Assembly: GCA_029212905.1 (NCBI GenBank)
Contig: JARGPB010000016.1
Span: forward strand, 17,334 to 81,333
Direction: 5' to 3'
Origin: Thalassovita sp.
Lineage (GTDB): Bacteria; Pseudomonadota; Alphaproteobacteria; Rhodobacterales; Rhodobacteraceae
Length of the DNA stretch: 64,000 nt
The translations under genes and the position numbers were made by a program. This document shows, piece by piece, positions 17,677 to 25,971 of this stretch. The notes beneath the pieces are model-generated. The model was not told where the DNA came from, ran no database searches, and was given only the letters and a program-made list of their open reading frames with translations. Numbering within the stretch: position 1 is the stretch's first letter; the number at the start of each line of letters is the position of its first letter.

Positions 17677-18375
17677 ATGACCGCATCTATGCTTAGGATT
17701 GCAAGCTACAACCTCCAGAAATGCATCGGCATGGACCTGCGCCGCCGCCCGGATCGCTCGCTTTCGGTGATCAATGCGCTGGGGGCGCAGATCGTCGTGC
17801 TGCAAGAGGCAGACAAGCGCCTGCCCCCCCGTCCCGCCGCCTTGCCCCACGATATGATCGAGACAGACGGCTGGCGCATCCTGCCCTTTGGCCAGCCCGG
17901 AGGCTCGCTGGGGTGGCACGGCAACGCCATGCTGGTGCGCCCCGGCATCACGTTGCTGGACAGCGCGCATCTGGACCTTCCGGGGCTTGAGCCGCGCGGC
18001 GCGATCCGAGCAGATCTTGGCACGCCTTTGGGGCCGCTCAGGGTCATCGGCACGCATCTGGGGCTGATCCGGCGCTATCGGGTGATGCAGATCGCGGCGA
18101 TTTCCCGGCATCTGGCCGGGCTGCCTTTGTGGCCCACCGTGCTGGCCGGCGATCTGAATGAATGGGGGGCGATTACCGCGATGGATACCGCCGCCCAGGG
18201 ACTGCATTTCGCCGCCACTCCGCGCAGCTATCCCGCGCCGCGCCCGGTCGCCAGGCTGGATCGGTTCGCCCTGACGCCCGACCTGCGCGCCCAAGCCACC
18301 GGCACGCCCCGCGCCCAGCCCGTCCGCGTCGCCAGCGACCACCTGCCCGTCTGGGCCGACCTGACGCGCGCGTGA
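17677..18375 (+). CDS. Endonuclease/exonuclease/phosphatase (EEP) family protein
   Basis: A 232-residue metal-dependent phosphoesterase fold. Family landmarks in order: IASYNLQKC (start strand with Asn), VVLQEAD (metal-ligand Glu), VIGTHLGL (His), LAGDLNEWG (Asp/Asn pair) and VASDHLPVWADL (catalytic Asp-His at the C terminus). All catalytic residues are kept, so it is probably active on a phosphodiester or phosphate substrate, which cannot be named from sequence. No clear Shine-Dalgarno sequence precedes the ATG at 17677; an alternative ATG is at 17689. Confidence 0.85.
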   Translation: MTASMLRIASYNLQKCIGMDLRRRPDRSLSVINALGAQIVVLQEADKRLPPRPAALPHDMIETDGWRILPFGQPGGSLGWHGNAMLVRPGITLLDSAHLDLPGLEPRGAIRADLGTPLGPLRVIGTHLGLIRRYRVMQIAAISRHLAGLPLWPTVLAGDLNEWGAITAMDTAAQGLHFAATPRSYPAPRPVARLDRFALTPDLRAQATGTPRAQPVRVASDHLPVWADLTRA

Positions 18376-18437
18376 TCCCGCTTCACCGGGGCGCGAAACC
18401 ATGCTAGCCCATTGGCCAAACATCAGGAATTTCCTCA

Positions 18438-19700
18438 ATGACCTTTTTGCAAATCACCTCTCTTTTGATTGTCATGGCCGGCGCGTTCGGGGCCATCAAC
18501 TATCTGTTTTTGAAACTGCCCTCGGCGATTGGCATCCTTGTGGTGTCGCTGCTGGCCTCGGTCGGGGTGCTGGTGCTGGACATATTCGTGCCGCAGCTGG
18601 GCATGGCCGATACGGCCCGCCACGTCATCCTGGGAATTGATTTCTCGGATGCGCTGCTCGAAGGCATGCTGGGCCTGTTGCTGTTTGCGGGGGCGTTGCA
18701 TGTGAAACTGGCGGACCTGCGCGCCCAATGGAAGGTCGTGGTGCTGATGGCCACACTGGGGGTCACGCTGTCCACCGCCATTGTCGGCGTGGGATTCAGC
18801 TGGATCACCGGGATGCCGCTGATGATAGCGCTGGTGTTTGGCGCGTTGATTTCGCCCACCGATCCGGTTGCCGTCATGGGCGTCCTGCGCGGGGCCAGCC
18901 TGCGTAAGTCCCTGGAAACAAAGATCGCAGGCGAATCCCTGTTCAATGATGGCGTGGGTTATGTGGTCTATCTGGTGCTGGTCGCCATGGCCTTTCCGGC
19001 GCTGTCTGACGGGCATGGCGCAGGCCACGACAGCCAGGTCGAATTTGCCACAACCCTATTCATCCAAGAGGCCTTTGGCGGGGCGATATTGGGGATTGTC
19101 CTGGGCTGGCTGGTGTTCCGTGTCATGCGCCGAATTGATGACTACTCGCTCGAGGTGCTGCTGACCCTGGGCCTGGCCTTTGGCGGGTACGAGCTGGCCG
19201 TCTGGCTGCATGTCTCGGCGCCGATCATGGCGGTCTGCGCGGGGCTGTTGATCGGGGACATTGGCACCAAACACGGCATGTCCGCCGAGACCCGCAAATA
19301 TGTCGATGCCTTCTGGGAGCTGATCGACGAAATCCTGAACGCGGTTTTGTTCCTGCTGATCGGGTTCGAGGTGTTTGCCGTGGCGTTTGACGCGTCGTAT
19401 CTGGTGACCGGCGTCATGGCAATCGCGCTGGCGCTGGTGGCGCGCCTGGCCGCCGTCGCGGTGCCGGTGTACCTGTTGGGGGGGCCGCGCAAATTCGGGC
19501 CGGGCGTGGTGCCGATCATGACCTGGGGGGGGCTGAAGGGCGGGATTTCCGTCGCCCTGGCCCTGTCCCTGCCTGACAGCGAATGGAAGCCCGTGATCCT
19601 GACGGCGACCTATATTGTCGTCGTGTTCTCGATCATCGTACAGGGGCTAACGGTGGGCAAGCTGGCCGCCAAAGTCGGCCGCGAACCCGAGCTGGTCTAA
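18438..19700 (+). CDS. Na+/H+ antiporter, CPA1/NhaP type
   Basis: A 420-residue inner-membrane antiporter with about twelve helices. The CPA1 ion-site motifs are present: ISPTDPVAVMGVLR (helix with the conserved TDP) and IAGESLFNDGVGYVV (G-E-S-L-x-N-D). The C-terminal WGGLKGGISVALALSLP is also characteristic. It would exchange cytoplasmic Na+ (or K+) for protons, which suits a marine lifestyle. The ATG follows AGGAA. It is convergent with the DEAD-box helicase, with hairpin and repeat between. Confidence 0.9.
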   Translation: MTFLQITSLLIVMAGAFGAINYLFLKLPSAIGILVVSLLASVGVLVLDIFVPQLGMADTARHVILGIDFSDALLEGMLGLLLFAGALHVKLADLRAQWKVVVLMATLGVTLSTAIVGVGFSWITGMPLMIALVFGALISPTDPVAVMGVLRGASLRKSLETKIAGESLFNDGVGYVVYLVLVAMAFPALSDGHGAGHDSQVEFATTLFIQEAFGGAILGIVLGWLVFRVMRRIDDYSLEVLLTLGLAFGGYELAVWLHVSAPIMAVCAGLLIGDIGTKHGMSAETRKYVDAFWELIDEILNAVLFLLIGFEVFAVAFDASYLVTGVMAIALALVARLAAVAVPVYLLGGPRKFGPGVVPIMTWGGLKGGISVALALSLPDSEWKPVILTATYIVVVFSIIVQGLTVGKLAAKVGREPELV

Positions 19701-19706
19701 GAAAAA

Positions 19707-19734
19707 CGCCCCCTCGGCGCGGGCCGAAGGGGCG
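19707..19734 (-). terminator. Terminator between the antiporter and helicase genes
   Basis: A 12-bp stem with one mismatch (CGCCCCCTCGGC and GCCGAAGGGGCG). On the minus strand it is followed by TTTTT, so it best terminates the helicase transcript. On the plus strand it lacks a T tract but could still slow the antiporter transcript. Confidence 0.75.
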
Positions 19735-19740
19735 GAATTT

Positions 19741-19762
19741 GAGTATTTGGGGCAAGATGAAA
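19741..19762 (-). repeat. Dispersed 22-bp intergenic repeat, copy 3 (inverted)
   Basis: GAGTATTTGGGG then CAAGATGAAA, the reverse complement of the motif found at 8787, 16031 and 54109. It lies between the antiporter and the helicase. Confidence 0.8.
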
Positions 19763-19787
19763 ACCCTGCCCCGCCTTTGATCAGGCC

Positions 19788-21095
19788 TTAGGCCGCTTTG
19801 CGGGCGCTGCGGTTTTGCGACGGGCCGCGGCGGCGATTGCCGCCTCCGTTGGGTCCGCCGGGCTTGCCACCGCCGGGTTTGCCACCGAATTTGGCGCCGG
19901 GGCGTCCGCCGCCACCGCCACCACCACGACGCCGGTTGCCGCCGCCTTTTTTCTCGGGCTCAACCGGATCCCAGGCACGGCCCGAGGCCACGGGGATCGT
20001 GGCTTTCATCACTTTCTGGATATCCTTGAGCAGGCCCATTTCGTCGGGGGCGCAGAGCGCGATCGCCTTGCCGTCCTTGCCGGCGCGCGCGGTGCGGCCG
20101 ATGCGGTGGACGTAGTTTTCCGCCACATTGGGCAGTTCATAGTTATAGACGTGTTTCACGTCGGGGATGTCCAGACCGCGGGCCGCCACGTCGGTGGCCA
20201 CCAGGATCATCGCCTGACCGGACCGGAACGCGGAAATCGCGCGCTCGCGCTGGCCCTGGCTTTTGTTGCCATGGACCGCCACAACCGAGAACCCGTCGCG
20301 GTCCAGCATCTTGGCCAGGCGCTCCATCCCGTGTTTTGTGCGCCCGAAGACCACGGCGCGTTCATCGCGGTGCGCGCCCAGCAGTTCGGCCAGGAGTTTG
20401 TTTTTCTCGGCCTTGGCGATGAAATGGATCGACTGGTCGATCTTGTCGGCGGCCTTGCCCGGAGGGTTAACCTGCACGCGTTTGGGGTTGGTCAGGTAGG
20501 CCTCGGCGATTTCGGCCATCTGTTTGGGCATCGTGGCCGAAAACAGCATGGTCTGACGGTCTGCGGGCAGCATCGCGGCGATCTTGCGCAGCGCGTGGAT
20601 AAAGCCCAGGTCCAGCATCTGGTCGGCCTCGTCCAGCACCAGGAATTTGGTTTCCGCCAGGCTCAGCGCGCGGCGATCCATCAGATCCATCAGGCGGCCG
20701 GGGGTGGCGACCAGAATATCGGTGCCGCGTTCCAGCCGTTTGATCTGTGGGTTGATCGAGGCGCCGCCGACGACCAGCGTGATTTTCATCGCTGTGCCAT
20801 GCACATAGTCGCGCAGGCTGTCGCTGATCTGTTTGGCCAGCTCGCGGGTGGGGGCCAGCACCAGACCGCGTACCGATTTCGGCGCGGGTTTGGGTTTACC
20901 GGCCATCATTTCTGCCAGCGGCAGGCCAAAGGCTGCGGTTTTGCCGGTGCCCGTCTGCGCCAGCCCCATGACATCCTCGCCTTCCAGCGCCAGGGGAATG
21001 GCGCGGCTTTGGATCGGGGTCGGCTCGGTCATGCCCAGTTCTTCGAGGCGGGCGACCAGTTTGGGCGACAGGCCCATCATTTCGAATTGATTCAC
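19788..21095 (-). CDS. DEAD-box ATP-dependent RNA helicase (RhlE-like)
   Basis: A 435-residue SF2 RNA helicase. Motifs in order: Q motif TEPTPIQSRAIP, motif I AQTGTGKTA, motif II VLDEADQMLD, motif III SATMP, motif VI HRIGRTARAG. The C-terminal ~65 residues are a Gly/Arg/Lys-rich tail (runs of GGG, RRR), usual for RNA-binding helicases of the RhlE/DeaD group that act in ribosome assembly and mRNA turnover, often at low temperature. I choose the GTG at 21095, preceded by GGAAGGA; a TTG at 21125 lies upstream but inside the Shine-Dalgarno region's leader. Confidence 0.93.
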   Translation of the reverse strand: MNQFEMMGLSPKLVARLEELGMTEPTPIQSRAIPLALEGEDVMGLAQTGTGKTAAFGLPLAEMMAGKPKPAPKSVRGLVLAPTRELAKQISDSLRDYVHGTAMKITLVVGGASINPQIKRLERGTDILVATPGRLMDLMDRRALSLAETKFLVLDEADQMLDLGFIHALRKIAAMLPADRQTMLFSATMPKQMAEIAEAYLTNPKRVQVNPPGKAADKIDQSIHFIAKAEKNKLLAELLGAHRDERAVVFGRTKHGMERLAKMLDRDGFSVVAVHGNKSQGQRERAISAFRSGQAMILVATDVAARGLDIPDVKHVYNYELPNVAENYVHRIGRTARAGKDGKAIALCAPDEMGLLKDIQKVMKATIPVASGRAWDPVEPEKKGGGNRRRGGGGGGGRPGAKFGGKPGGGKPGGPNGGGNRRRGPSQNRSARKAA

Positions 21096-21379
21096 AATAC
21101 GTCCTTCCGGCCTTGCAGCATGCAAAGGCCATAGTCGACAGACCCGGAGTCTGTCGCATTCGTGGATGCTGCTGGTCGCTGCACACAGGCCTTGTGCCTA
21201 AGCGCCGCCAACAGGCCAATCCCACGCGTGATTTTGGGAAATTCTTTTGGGGGCGCCCCTTGGCAGCGGGCCATATGCCCGGCTAATTTTGCCTCTGCTC
21301 ACGCGGCAGAGGGCACCGCCTTGGGTGTCACATGAGTTGCCGCGATGCAGAAGTCAAGCGTTATTCCGGTTTCGCCCGT
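21096..21379. other. 284-bp gap between helicase and RES gene
   Basis: This interval holds the 5' leader and presumed promoter of the helicase, which reads leftward, and the region 3' to the RES toxin. I see no convincing open frame with coding character, no RNA gene and no long inverted repeat in it. Confidence 0.5.
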
Positions 21380-21997
21380 TCAGGTCAGGTCGATTTGCAG
21401 GCCGTCCAACAGTTGCAAAACGCTGTCCATTGCGGGGCCCATGCGGATCAGGGCCTCTTCGGTTTGCGGGGACAGCGCGGCGTCAACCCGGTCGCCAAAC
21501 AGCAGGCAGGCGCGCTGGCTGTCGTCGCGCTGGGACGTCCAGATCAGCCCGTCCGCCTGCGGGTGCGCCTGATATAACGCTGCCGCCAGGGCGCGGCATC
21601 GCGCATTCGCCAGGGCGCTGAAGTTGAAATGATCTTCGTGGGTTAGCCCCATCATCCCCATCTCCAGCCGGAACAGGCTGATCAGATGCAGGGGCCGCGC
21701 GGTTTGCACCACAGACACGCTGCGCGCGGTCAATGTCCGCCGCGGGATCGAGGCATAGGGGTCCGCGACATCCACGTCATGCAACACGGTTTCGGCCAGC
21801 GCCGCGCGCAGGTCCGTCGCCGCATACAGGCTGGGTACACAGCGCCCGTGGACCCGGATCGGGGCAAAGCGCGTCGGGTCGCCCATGCACGGGTTGAACT
21901 GCGCCGCGCCAAAGGTACTTAGATGGACGCGGGTCAGGCGCGTGCCCGTTGGCAATTCTGTGATCGTGGCCGCCGCAAGCCCGCCTCGCTCAGCCAA
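21380..21997 (-). CDS. RES-domain toxin, predicted NAD+ phosphorylase/glycohydrolase
   Basis: A 205-residue RES-family protein. The fold carries an early Arg (LTRVH), the FNP...RFAPI segment and the hallmark VPSLYAATDLRAALAETVLHD, with the conserved Tyr and Glu that bind and cleave NAD+. RES toxins (Res, MbcT) deplete NAD+ and stop growth. The start is a TTG that overlaps the end of the upstream antitoxin-like gene by 8 bp, so the toxin is translated after its partner and at reduced efficiency, the normal layout for a type II pair. I could not check activity; the second half (domain end QRDDSQRACLLFGDRV) looks intact. Confidence 0.82.
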   Translation of the reverse strand: MAERGGLAAATITELPTGTRLTRVHLSTFGAAQFNPCMGDPTRFAPIRVHGRCVPSLYAATDLRAALAETVLHDVDVADPYASIPRRTLTARSVSVVQTARPLHLISLFRLEMGMMGLTHEDHFNFSALANARCRALAAALYQAHPQADGLIWTSQRDDSQRACLLFGDRVDAALSPQTEEALIRMGPAMDSVLQLLDGLQIDLT

Positions 21998-22706
21998 CCG
22001 GACCGTCCCCCTGGCTCTGGGCTGCTGCGATCAGGCGGGCATGGGCATCCTCTGCTGCGATCAGATCGCGCGGCACCGCGCCCTCCAGATGCAGGTTCCG
22101 CCGCACGAACCAGCCCGCAATATCCCAGGGCGTCATGTCCTCAGGCAGGGCCGCCAACACCTGCGCCACCACCGAATAGGGGCGCCCCTCCGCGTCGAAC
22201 TGGAACGCCGGGAACACGTCCTTGTCACCATAGCGCACGGCAAAAGCCTTGCCCGATGCCTTCATCCGCGCGGCGATCTGCGCCCGGTTCTGTCCCTTGC
22301 TGCCGCGCAATACATGAATGTCGGTGCTACTGTAGCAGGGTTCGGTTTGCAGGAACTTCAGCCGGAACCGCGCCACGGCGTCCTGCAGGCGGATCTCGGC
22401 CGGTTTTGGCGGGACCAGCTCCAGCGACGCCTCGACCAGCTTGTCGATCGCCGCCTCGCGCCGGGTTTCCAGCAACGCCGAGCCCTGCCGGAACACCCGC
22501 TCGATCAGTTGGAACAGGCGTGTATCCACGCCCTCGTTGGCCAGCAGCATCACCTGCCCCTGCGCCAGATCCAGCGCGGTGCGCGTGCCGCCATCCAGAT
22601 GCTGCGCCCAGGGCTGCGCCCCGCCGTCCAGCGACAGGCGCACCATGTCCAGCCCGCCATCGGCTTGGTGCAGGTCGGAAATCGCGATTTGATTGGGTTT
22701 GAGCAT
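21990..22706 (-). CDS. Putative RES-partner antitoxin with an Xre/MbcA/ParS-like toxin-binding C terminus
   Basis: A 238-residue protein located where a RES antitoxin belongs. The C-terminal ~75 residues (DVFPAFQFDAEGRPY, then LPEDMTPWDIAGWF and LEGAVPRDLIAAED) fit the MbcA/ParS/Xre toxin-binding domain pattern. It is longer than the usual ~120-160 residue antitoxins: an extra N-terminal ~90 residues has no helix-turn-helix that I can recognise by eye. The start is the ATG at 22706 after GGAGACATTCCC; the frame runs further up but would cross the promoter. The assignment rests on C-terminal pattern plus context. Confidence 0.68.
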   Translation of the reverse strand: MLKPNQIAISDLHQADGGLDMVRLSLDGGAQPWAQHLDGGTRTALDLAQGQVMLLANEGVDTRLFQLIERVFRQGSALLETRREAAIDKLVEASLELVPPKPAEIRLQDAVARFRLKFLQTEPCYSSTDIHVLRGSKGQNRAQIAARMKASGKAFAVRYGDKDVFPAFQFDAEGRPYSVVAQVLAALPEDMTPWDIAGWFVRRNLHLEGAVPRDLIAAEDAHARLIAAAQSQGDGPVG

Positions 22707-22735
22707 GGGAATGTCTCCGCATCCGGGGATGGATT

Positions 22736-22752
22736 GGATATAAGATATATCC
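22736..22752. promoter_or_regulatory. Operator-like palindrome of the RES module
   Basis: GGATATA-AGA-TATATCC, a perfect 7-bp inverted repeat, directly downstream of the -10 element and covering the expected transcription start of the antitoxin-toxin transcript. This is where a self-repressing antitoxin, alone or with toxin, would be expected to bind. Confidence 0.55.
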
Positions 22753-22782
22753 TCTATACCACCCTTCAAGCCCATTTGTCAA
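22753..22782 (-). promoter_or_regulatory. Sigma-70-type promoter of the RES module
   Basis: Reading leftward, TTGACA (22782-22777) and TATAGA (22758-22753) are separated by 18 bases. This is the best consensus-like promoter I noticed in the window. It points at the antitoxin start at 22706 and lies in the 135-bp region shared with the divergent Fur-family gene. Confidence 0.65.
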
Positions 22783-22841
22783 AACAGTCTGGAACTGATC
22801 GGCCAGCCGACATACAAAAGGAACACAACAGAGGACCCCAC

Positions 22842-23255
22842 ATGCCCCAGACCATCACCACCCGCTGCGAGTCCATTGGTTTGCGCATGACCGGCCAGCG
22901 GCGCATCATCGCCACCGTGCTCGAGGAATCAGACGATCACCCCGATGTCGAGGAACTCTATGCCCGTGCCTCGGCGCTGGATTCGGGGATTTCGCTGGCG
23001 ACGGTCTATCGCACCGTCAAACTGTTCGAAGAGGCCGGCATTCTGGAAAAACTGGAATTCGGGGACGGCCGCGCCCGCTACGAAGACGCCGAGCGCGAGC
23101 ACCACGATCACCTGATTGACGTCACCACCGGGCAGGTCATCGAATTCTACGACCCCGAAATCGAGGTCCTGCAAGAAAAGATCGCCGCCAAACTGGGCTA
23201 TCGCCTGCAAGGGCACAAGCTGGAACTCTACGGCGTCCCGATCAAGAAAGACTGA
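22842..23255 (+). CDS. fur: Fur-family metalloregulator (Fur/Mur)
   Basis: A 137-residue ferric-uptake-family repressor. The winged-helix DNA-binding half has LRMTGQRRIIATVLEE and the ISLATVYRTVKLFEEAGIL recognition helix. The metal-binding/dimer half has the HHDHLIDVTTGQVIEF motif with clustered histidines. In several Rhodobacteraceae this protein senses manganese (Mur) rather than iron, so the metal is uncertain. The cysteine pairs of a structural zinc site are absent. The ATG follows GAGG. It is divergent from the RES module and 96 bp before a DMT exporter. Confidence 0.88.
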   Translation: MPQTITTRCESIGLRMTGQRRIIATVLEESDDHPDVEELYARASALDSGISLATVYRTVKLFEEAGILEKLEFGDGRARYEDAEREHHDHLIDVTTGQVIEFYDPEIEVLQEKIAAKLGYRLQGHKLELYGVPIKKD

Positions 23256-23351
23256 CGCGGTGACGGGGCCGATTGCGCCCCCCTGCACGACACCACTTTA
23301 CCTTCGCCTGCGCCCGCACTACAGCGGATCAGAGCGTAGGGAAATTCACAT

Positions 23352-24242
23352 ATGAACAATATTCAAGGCATCATCCTGGTTGTCCTGTCCATGGCCGCTT
23401 TTGCGACCGAGGACATGTTTGTCAAACTCCTGACCCATGTGCTGCCGAATGGGCAGATCATTTTCCTACTGGGTCTGGGGGGCGCGGTGATCTTTGGGCT
23501 GATTGCCCTGCGCCGGGGCGAGGCCCTGTTCGCCCCCCTGCTGCAAAACCGTGCGCTGCAAATCCGCACCATCGCCGAAAGCTTTGCCGCCTTCTTCTTT
23601 ATCACCTCGTTGTCCAAGGTGCCCATGTCCACCGTCGCGGCCGTGTTCCAGGCCACACCGCTGGCGATCACCCTGGGCGCGGCCTTGTTCTTGGGCGAAC
23701 AGGTCGGCTGGCGGCGCTGGTCGGCGATTCTGGTGGGGTTTGTCGGGGTGTTGATGATCATCCGCCCCGGCATGGAGGGTTTCGACCCCGCTTCGGTCAT
23801 GGTGCTGGGCGCGGTTGCGGCGATTTCCGCGCGCGATCTGATTTCCCGCAAGCTGCCGATCGACATGTCCAGCTATGTTGTCAGTTTTCATGGGTTCGGC
23901 GCCCTGGCTCTGGTTGGTCCCCTGCTGCTGCTGGTCCAGCTTGCGCCACCCGTTGCGATGACCCTGCCCCAGTCCGGCCAGATGGGCGCGGCCCTGTTGT
24001 TTGGCGTGCTGGGCTATTACGCAATTGTCACGGCCACCCGCACCGGCGACGCCTCGGCGATTACGCCCTTCCGCTATACCCGGCTGATTTTCTCGATGAT
24101 CCTTGGGATGCTGATCTTTTCCGAGCGCCCGGACACCATGACCTATGTCGGCTCGGCGCTGATTGTGGGGTCAGGGCTCTATACATTCCTGCGCGAGCGT
24201 GCCCTGCTCAGACGTCAGAACCGCGCGCTGCGCCACAGCTAA
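23352..24242 (+). CDS. DMT-superfamily (EamA) transporter
   Basis: A 296-residue protein with about ten hydrophobic helices in two EamA repeats. The N-terminal AFATEDMFVKLL and the mid-protein LGAALFLGEQVGWRRW segments (helix with the conserved GE) are typical. It is a predicted metabolite exporter or carrier of unknown substrate, not closely similar by eye to the EamA protein at 16076-16960. It follows the Fur-family gene on the same strand and precedes enolase, with a hairpin and T tract in between. Confidence 0.85.
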   Translation: MNNIQGIILVVLSMAAFATEDMFVKLLTHVLPNGQIIFLLGLGGAVIFGLIALRRGEALFAPLLQNRALQIRTIAESFAAFFFITSLSKVPMSTVAAVFQATPLAITLGAALFLGEQVGWRRWSAILVGFVGVLMIIRPGMEGFDPASVMVLGAVAAISARDLISRKLPIDMSSYVVSFHGFGALALVGPLLLLVQLAPPVAMTLPQSGQMGAALLFGVLGYYAIVTATRTGDASAITPFRYTRLIFSMILGMLIFSERPDTMTYVGSALIVGSGLYTFLRERALLRRQNRALRHS

Positions 24243-24364
24243 GCCCGGCGCATATCAAACATCGTCCCCTGCACTGGGCTGAAACTCGCAATAAAACGCG
24301 GCATTTCCGGCGCGTTAACGCAAACGTCGCCCCCGGCCCCTTTTCAGCCGGGCCGCATCCCTCT

Positions 24365-24388
24365 AAAAGCCCGCTCAAACGGCTTTTT
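24365..24388 (+). terminator. Hairpin with T tract just upstream of eno
   Basis: AAAAGCC (24365-24371) pairs with GGCTTTT (24381-24387) around a 9-base loop and runs into TTTTT, 19 bases before the eno ATG. It may terminate transcription from the exporter gene or act in the eno leader. A second stem, CGGCCC/GGGCCG, lies just upstream at 24334-24355. The stem is short and partly A-U, so it would be weak to moderate. Confidence 0.45.
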
Positions 24389-24406
24389 CATCAAGGGACT
24401 TACCCA

Positions 24407-25681
24407 ATGAGCACCATTATCGACATCCACGCCCGCGAAATCCTGGATTCCCGCGGCAACCCGACTGTTGAGGTCGACGTGATCCTCGAAGACGGCACCA
24501 TGGGCCGCGCGGCTGTGCCCTCGGGCGCCTCGACCGGCGCACACGAGGCCGTGGAGAAGCGTGACGGCGACAAAGACCGCTATATGGGCAAAGGCGTTCT
24601 AGAAGCCTGCGCCGCCGTGAACGGTGAAATCGCCGAGGCTCTGGTCGGATTTGACGTGACCGAACAGGTCGCCATCGACATGACCATGATCGAACTGGAC
24701 GGCACCCCCAACAAGGCCCGCCTGGGCGCCAACGCCATTCTGGGCGTGTCGCTGGCCTGCGCCAAGGCCGCCGCGGACTTCACCGCGCAGCCCCTGTTCC
24801 GCTATATCGGTGGCACCTCGGCCCGTGTTCTGCCCGTTCCGATGATGAACATCATCAACGGTGGCGAACATGCCGATAACCCCATCGACATTCAGGAATT
24901 CATGATCATGCCCGTGTCGGCCACTGACGTGAAAGAAGCGATCCGCATGGGCGCCGAAGTCTTCCACACCCTGAAGAAAGAGCTCTCCTCGGCAGGCTAC
25001 AACACCGGGATCGGTGACGAAGGTGGCTTTGCCCCCGCGCTGGAATCGACCCGCGTCGCCCTGGATTTCGTCATGAAATCCATCGAGAAAGCTGGCTACA
25101 AACCCGGCGAGGACATCTACCTCGCGCTCGATTGCGCCTCTTCCGAATATTACAAGGACGGCAAATACGAGCTGGCCGGCGAAGGCAAATCGCTGACCTC
25201 CGAGGAAAACGCCGACTATCTGGCCGCTCTGTGCGCCGACTACCCGATCATCTCGATCGAGGATGGCATGGATGAAGACGACTGGGACGGCTGGAAACTG
25301 CTGACCGACAAAATCGGTGACAAGGTCCAGCTGGTCGGTGACGATCTGTTCGTGACCAACCCCCTGCGTCTGGCCGATGGCATCCAACAGGGCGTCGCCA
25401 ACTCCATGCTGGTCAAGGTCAACCAGATCGGGTCGCTGACCGAAACGCTCAAGGCCGTCGATATGGCCCACCGCGCGCGCTACACCAACGTGATGTCGCA
25501 CCGGTCCGGTGAAACCGAGGACGCCACCATCGCGGATCTGGCTGTCGCCACCAACTGTGGTCAGATCAAAACCGGCTCGCTGTCGCGTTCGGACCGTCTG
25601 GCCAAATACAACCAGCTGATCCGCATCGAAGAGCTGCTGGGCGAAACCGCCGAATACGCCGGCCGTTCGATCCTGAAATAA
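24407..25681 (+). CDS. eno: Enolase
   Basis: A 424-residue glycolytic enzyme converting 2-phosphoglycerate to phosphoenolpyruvate. Signature stretches: IHAREILDSRGNPTVEVDV, PSGASTGAHEAVE, the magnesium-ligand context DCASSEYY, EDGMDEDDWDGW and LVGDDLFVTNP, with the catalytic lysine in LVKVNQIGSLTET and MSHRSGETEDATIADL at the end. The frame is open far upstream, but coding starts at the ATG at 24407. It is monocistronic, with a strong terminator at 25703. Confidence 0.98.
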   Translation: MSTIIDIHAREILDSRGNPTVEVDVILEDGTMGRAAVPSGASTGAHEAVEKRDGDKDRYMGKGVLEACAAVNGEIAEALVGFDVTEQVAIDMTMIELDGTPNKARLGANAILGVSLACAKAAADFTAQPLFRYIGGTSARVLPVPMMNIINGGEHADNPIDIQEFMIMPVSATDVKEAIRMGAEVFHTLKKELSSAGYNTGIGDEGGFAPALESTRVALDFVMKSIEKAGYKPGEDIYLALDCASSEYYKDGKYELAGEGKSLTSEENADYLAALCADYPIISIEDGMDEDDWDGWKLLTDKIGDKVQLVGDDLFVTNPLRLADGIQQGVANSMLVKVNQIGSLTETLKAVDMAHRARYTNVMSHRSGETEDATIADLAVATNCGQIKTGSLSRSDRLAKYNQLIRIEELLGETAEYAGRSILK

Positions 25682-25702
25682 GCTCCGGCGACTCAATCAT
25701 TC

Positions 25703-25738
25703 AAAGGGCGGCGATGCATCTGTATCGCCGCCCTTTTT
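25703..25738 (+). terminator. Intrinsic terminator after eno
   Basis: A perfect 13-bp stem, AAAGGGCGGCGAT and ATCGCCGCCCTTT, with an 8-base loop and TTTTT. It is the strongest terminator in the window. Confidence 0.95.
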
Positions 25739-25971
25739 GCGTCCGCACCGTGGTCGGGACACACGCGCCCGATGACGGATGCTGAAAATATAGGCACAAA
25801 AGGGCCCCCATTAGGTCCGATTCGAAAACAATATGGTTAAAACTCCTTATTGGGGTGCCCTTACACAACAATTCACCTTTAGCGCGTGAAAAATCACAGG
25901 CCTATGCTATTCTGCTCAGTGGGGGTCTTCGGGTGACAGGCGCAAGCCGACACCACACCGGGACACAAAAC

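Noticed and set aside
19815..21134. 439-codon plus-strand frame opposite the DEAD-box helicase
   Set aside because: No family resemblance; all helicase motifs are on the minus strand.
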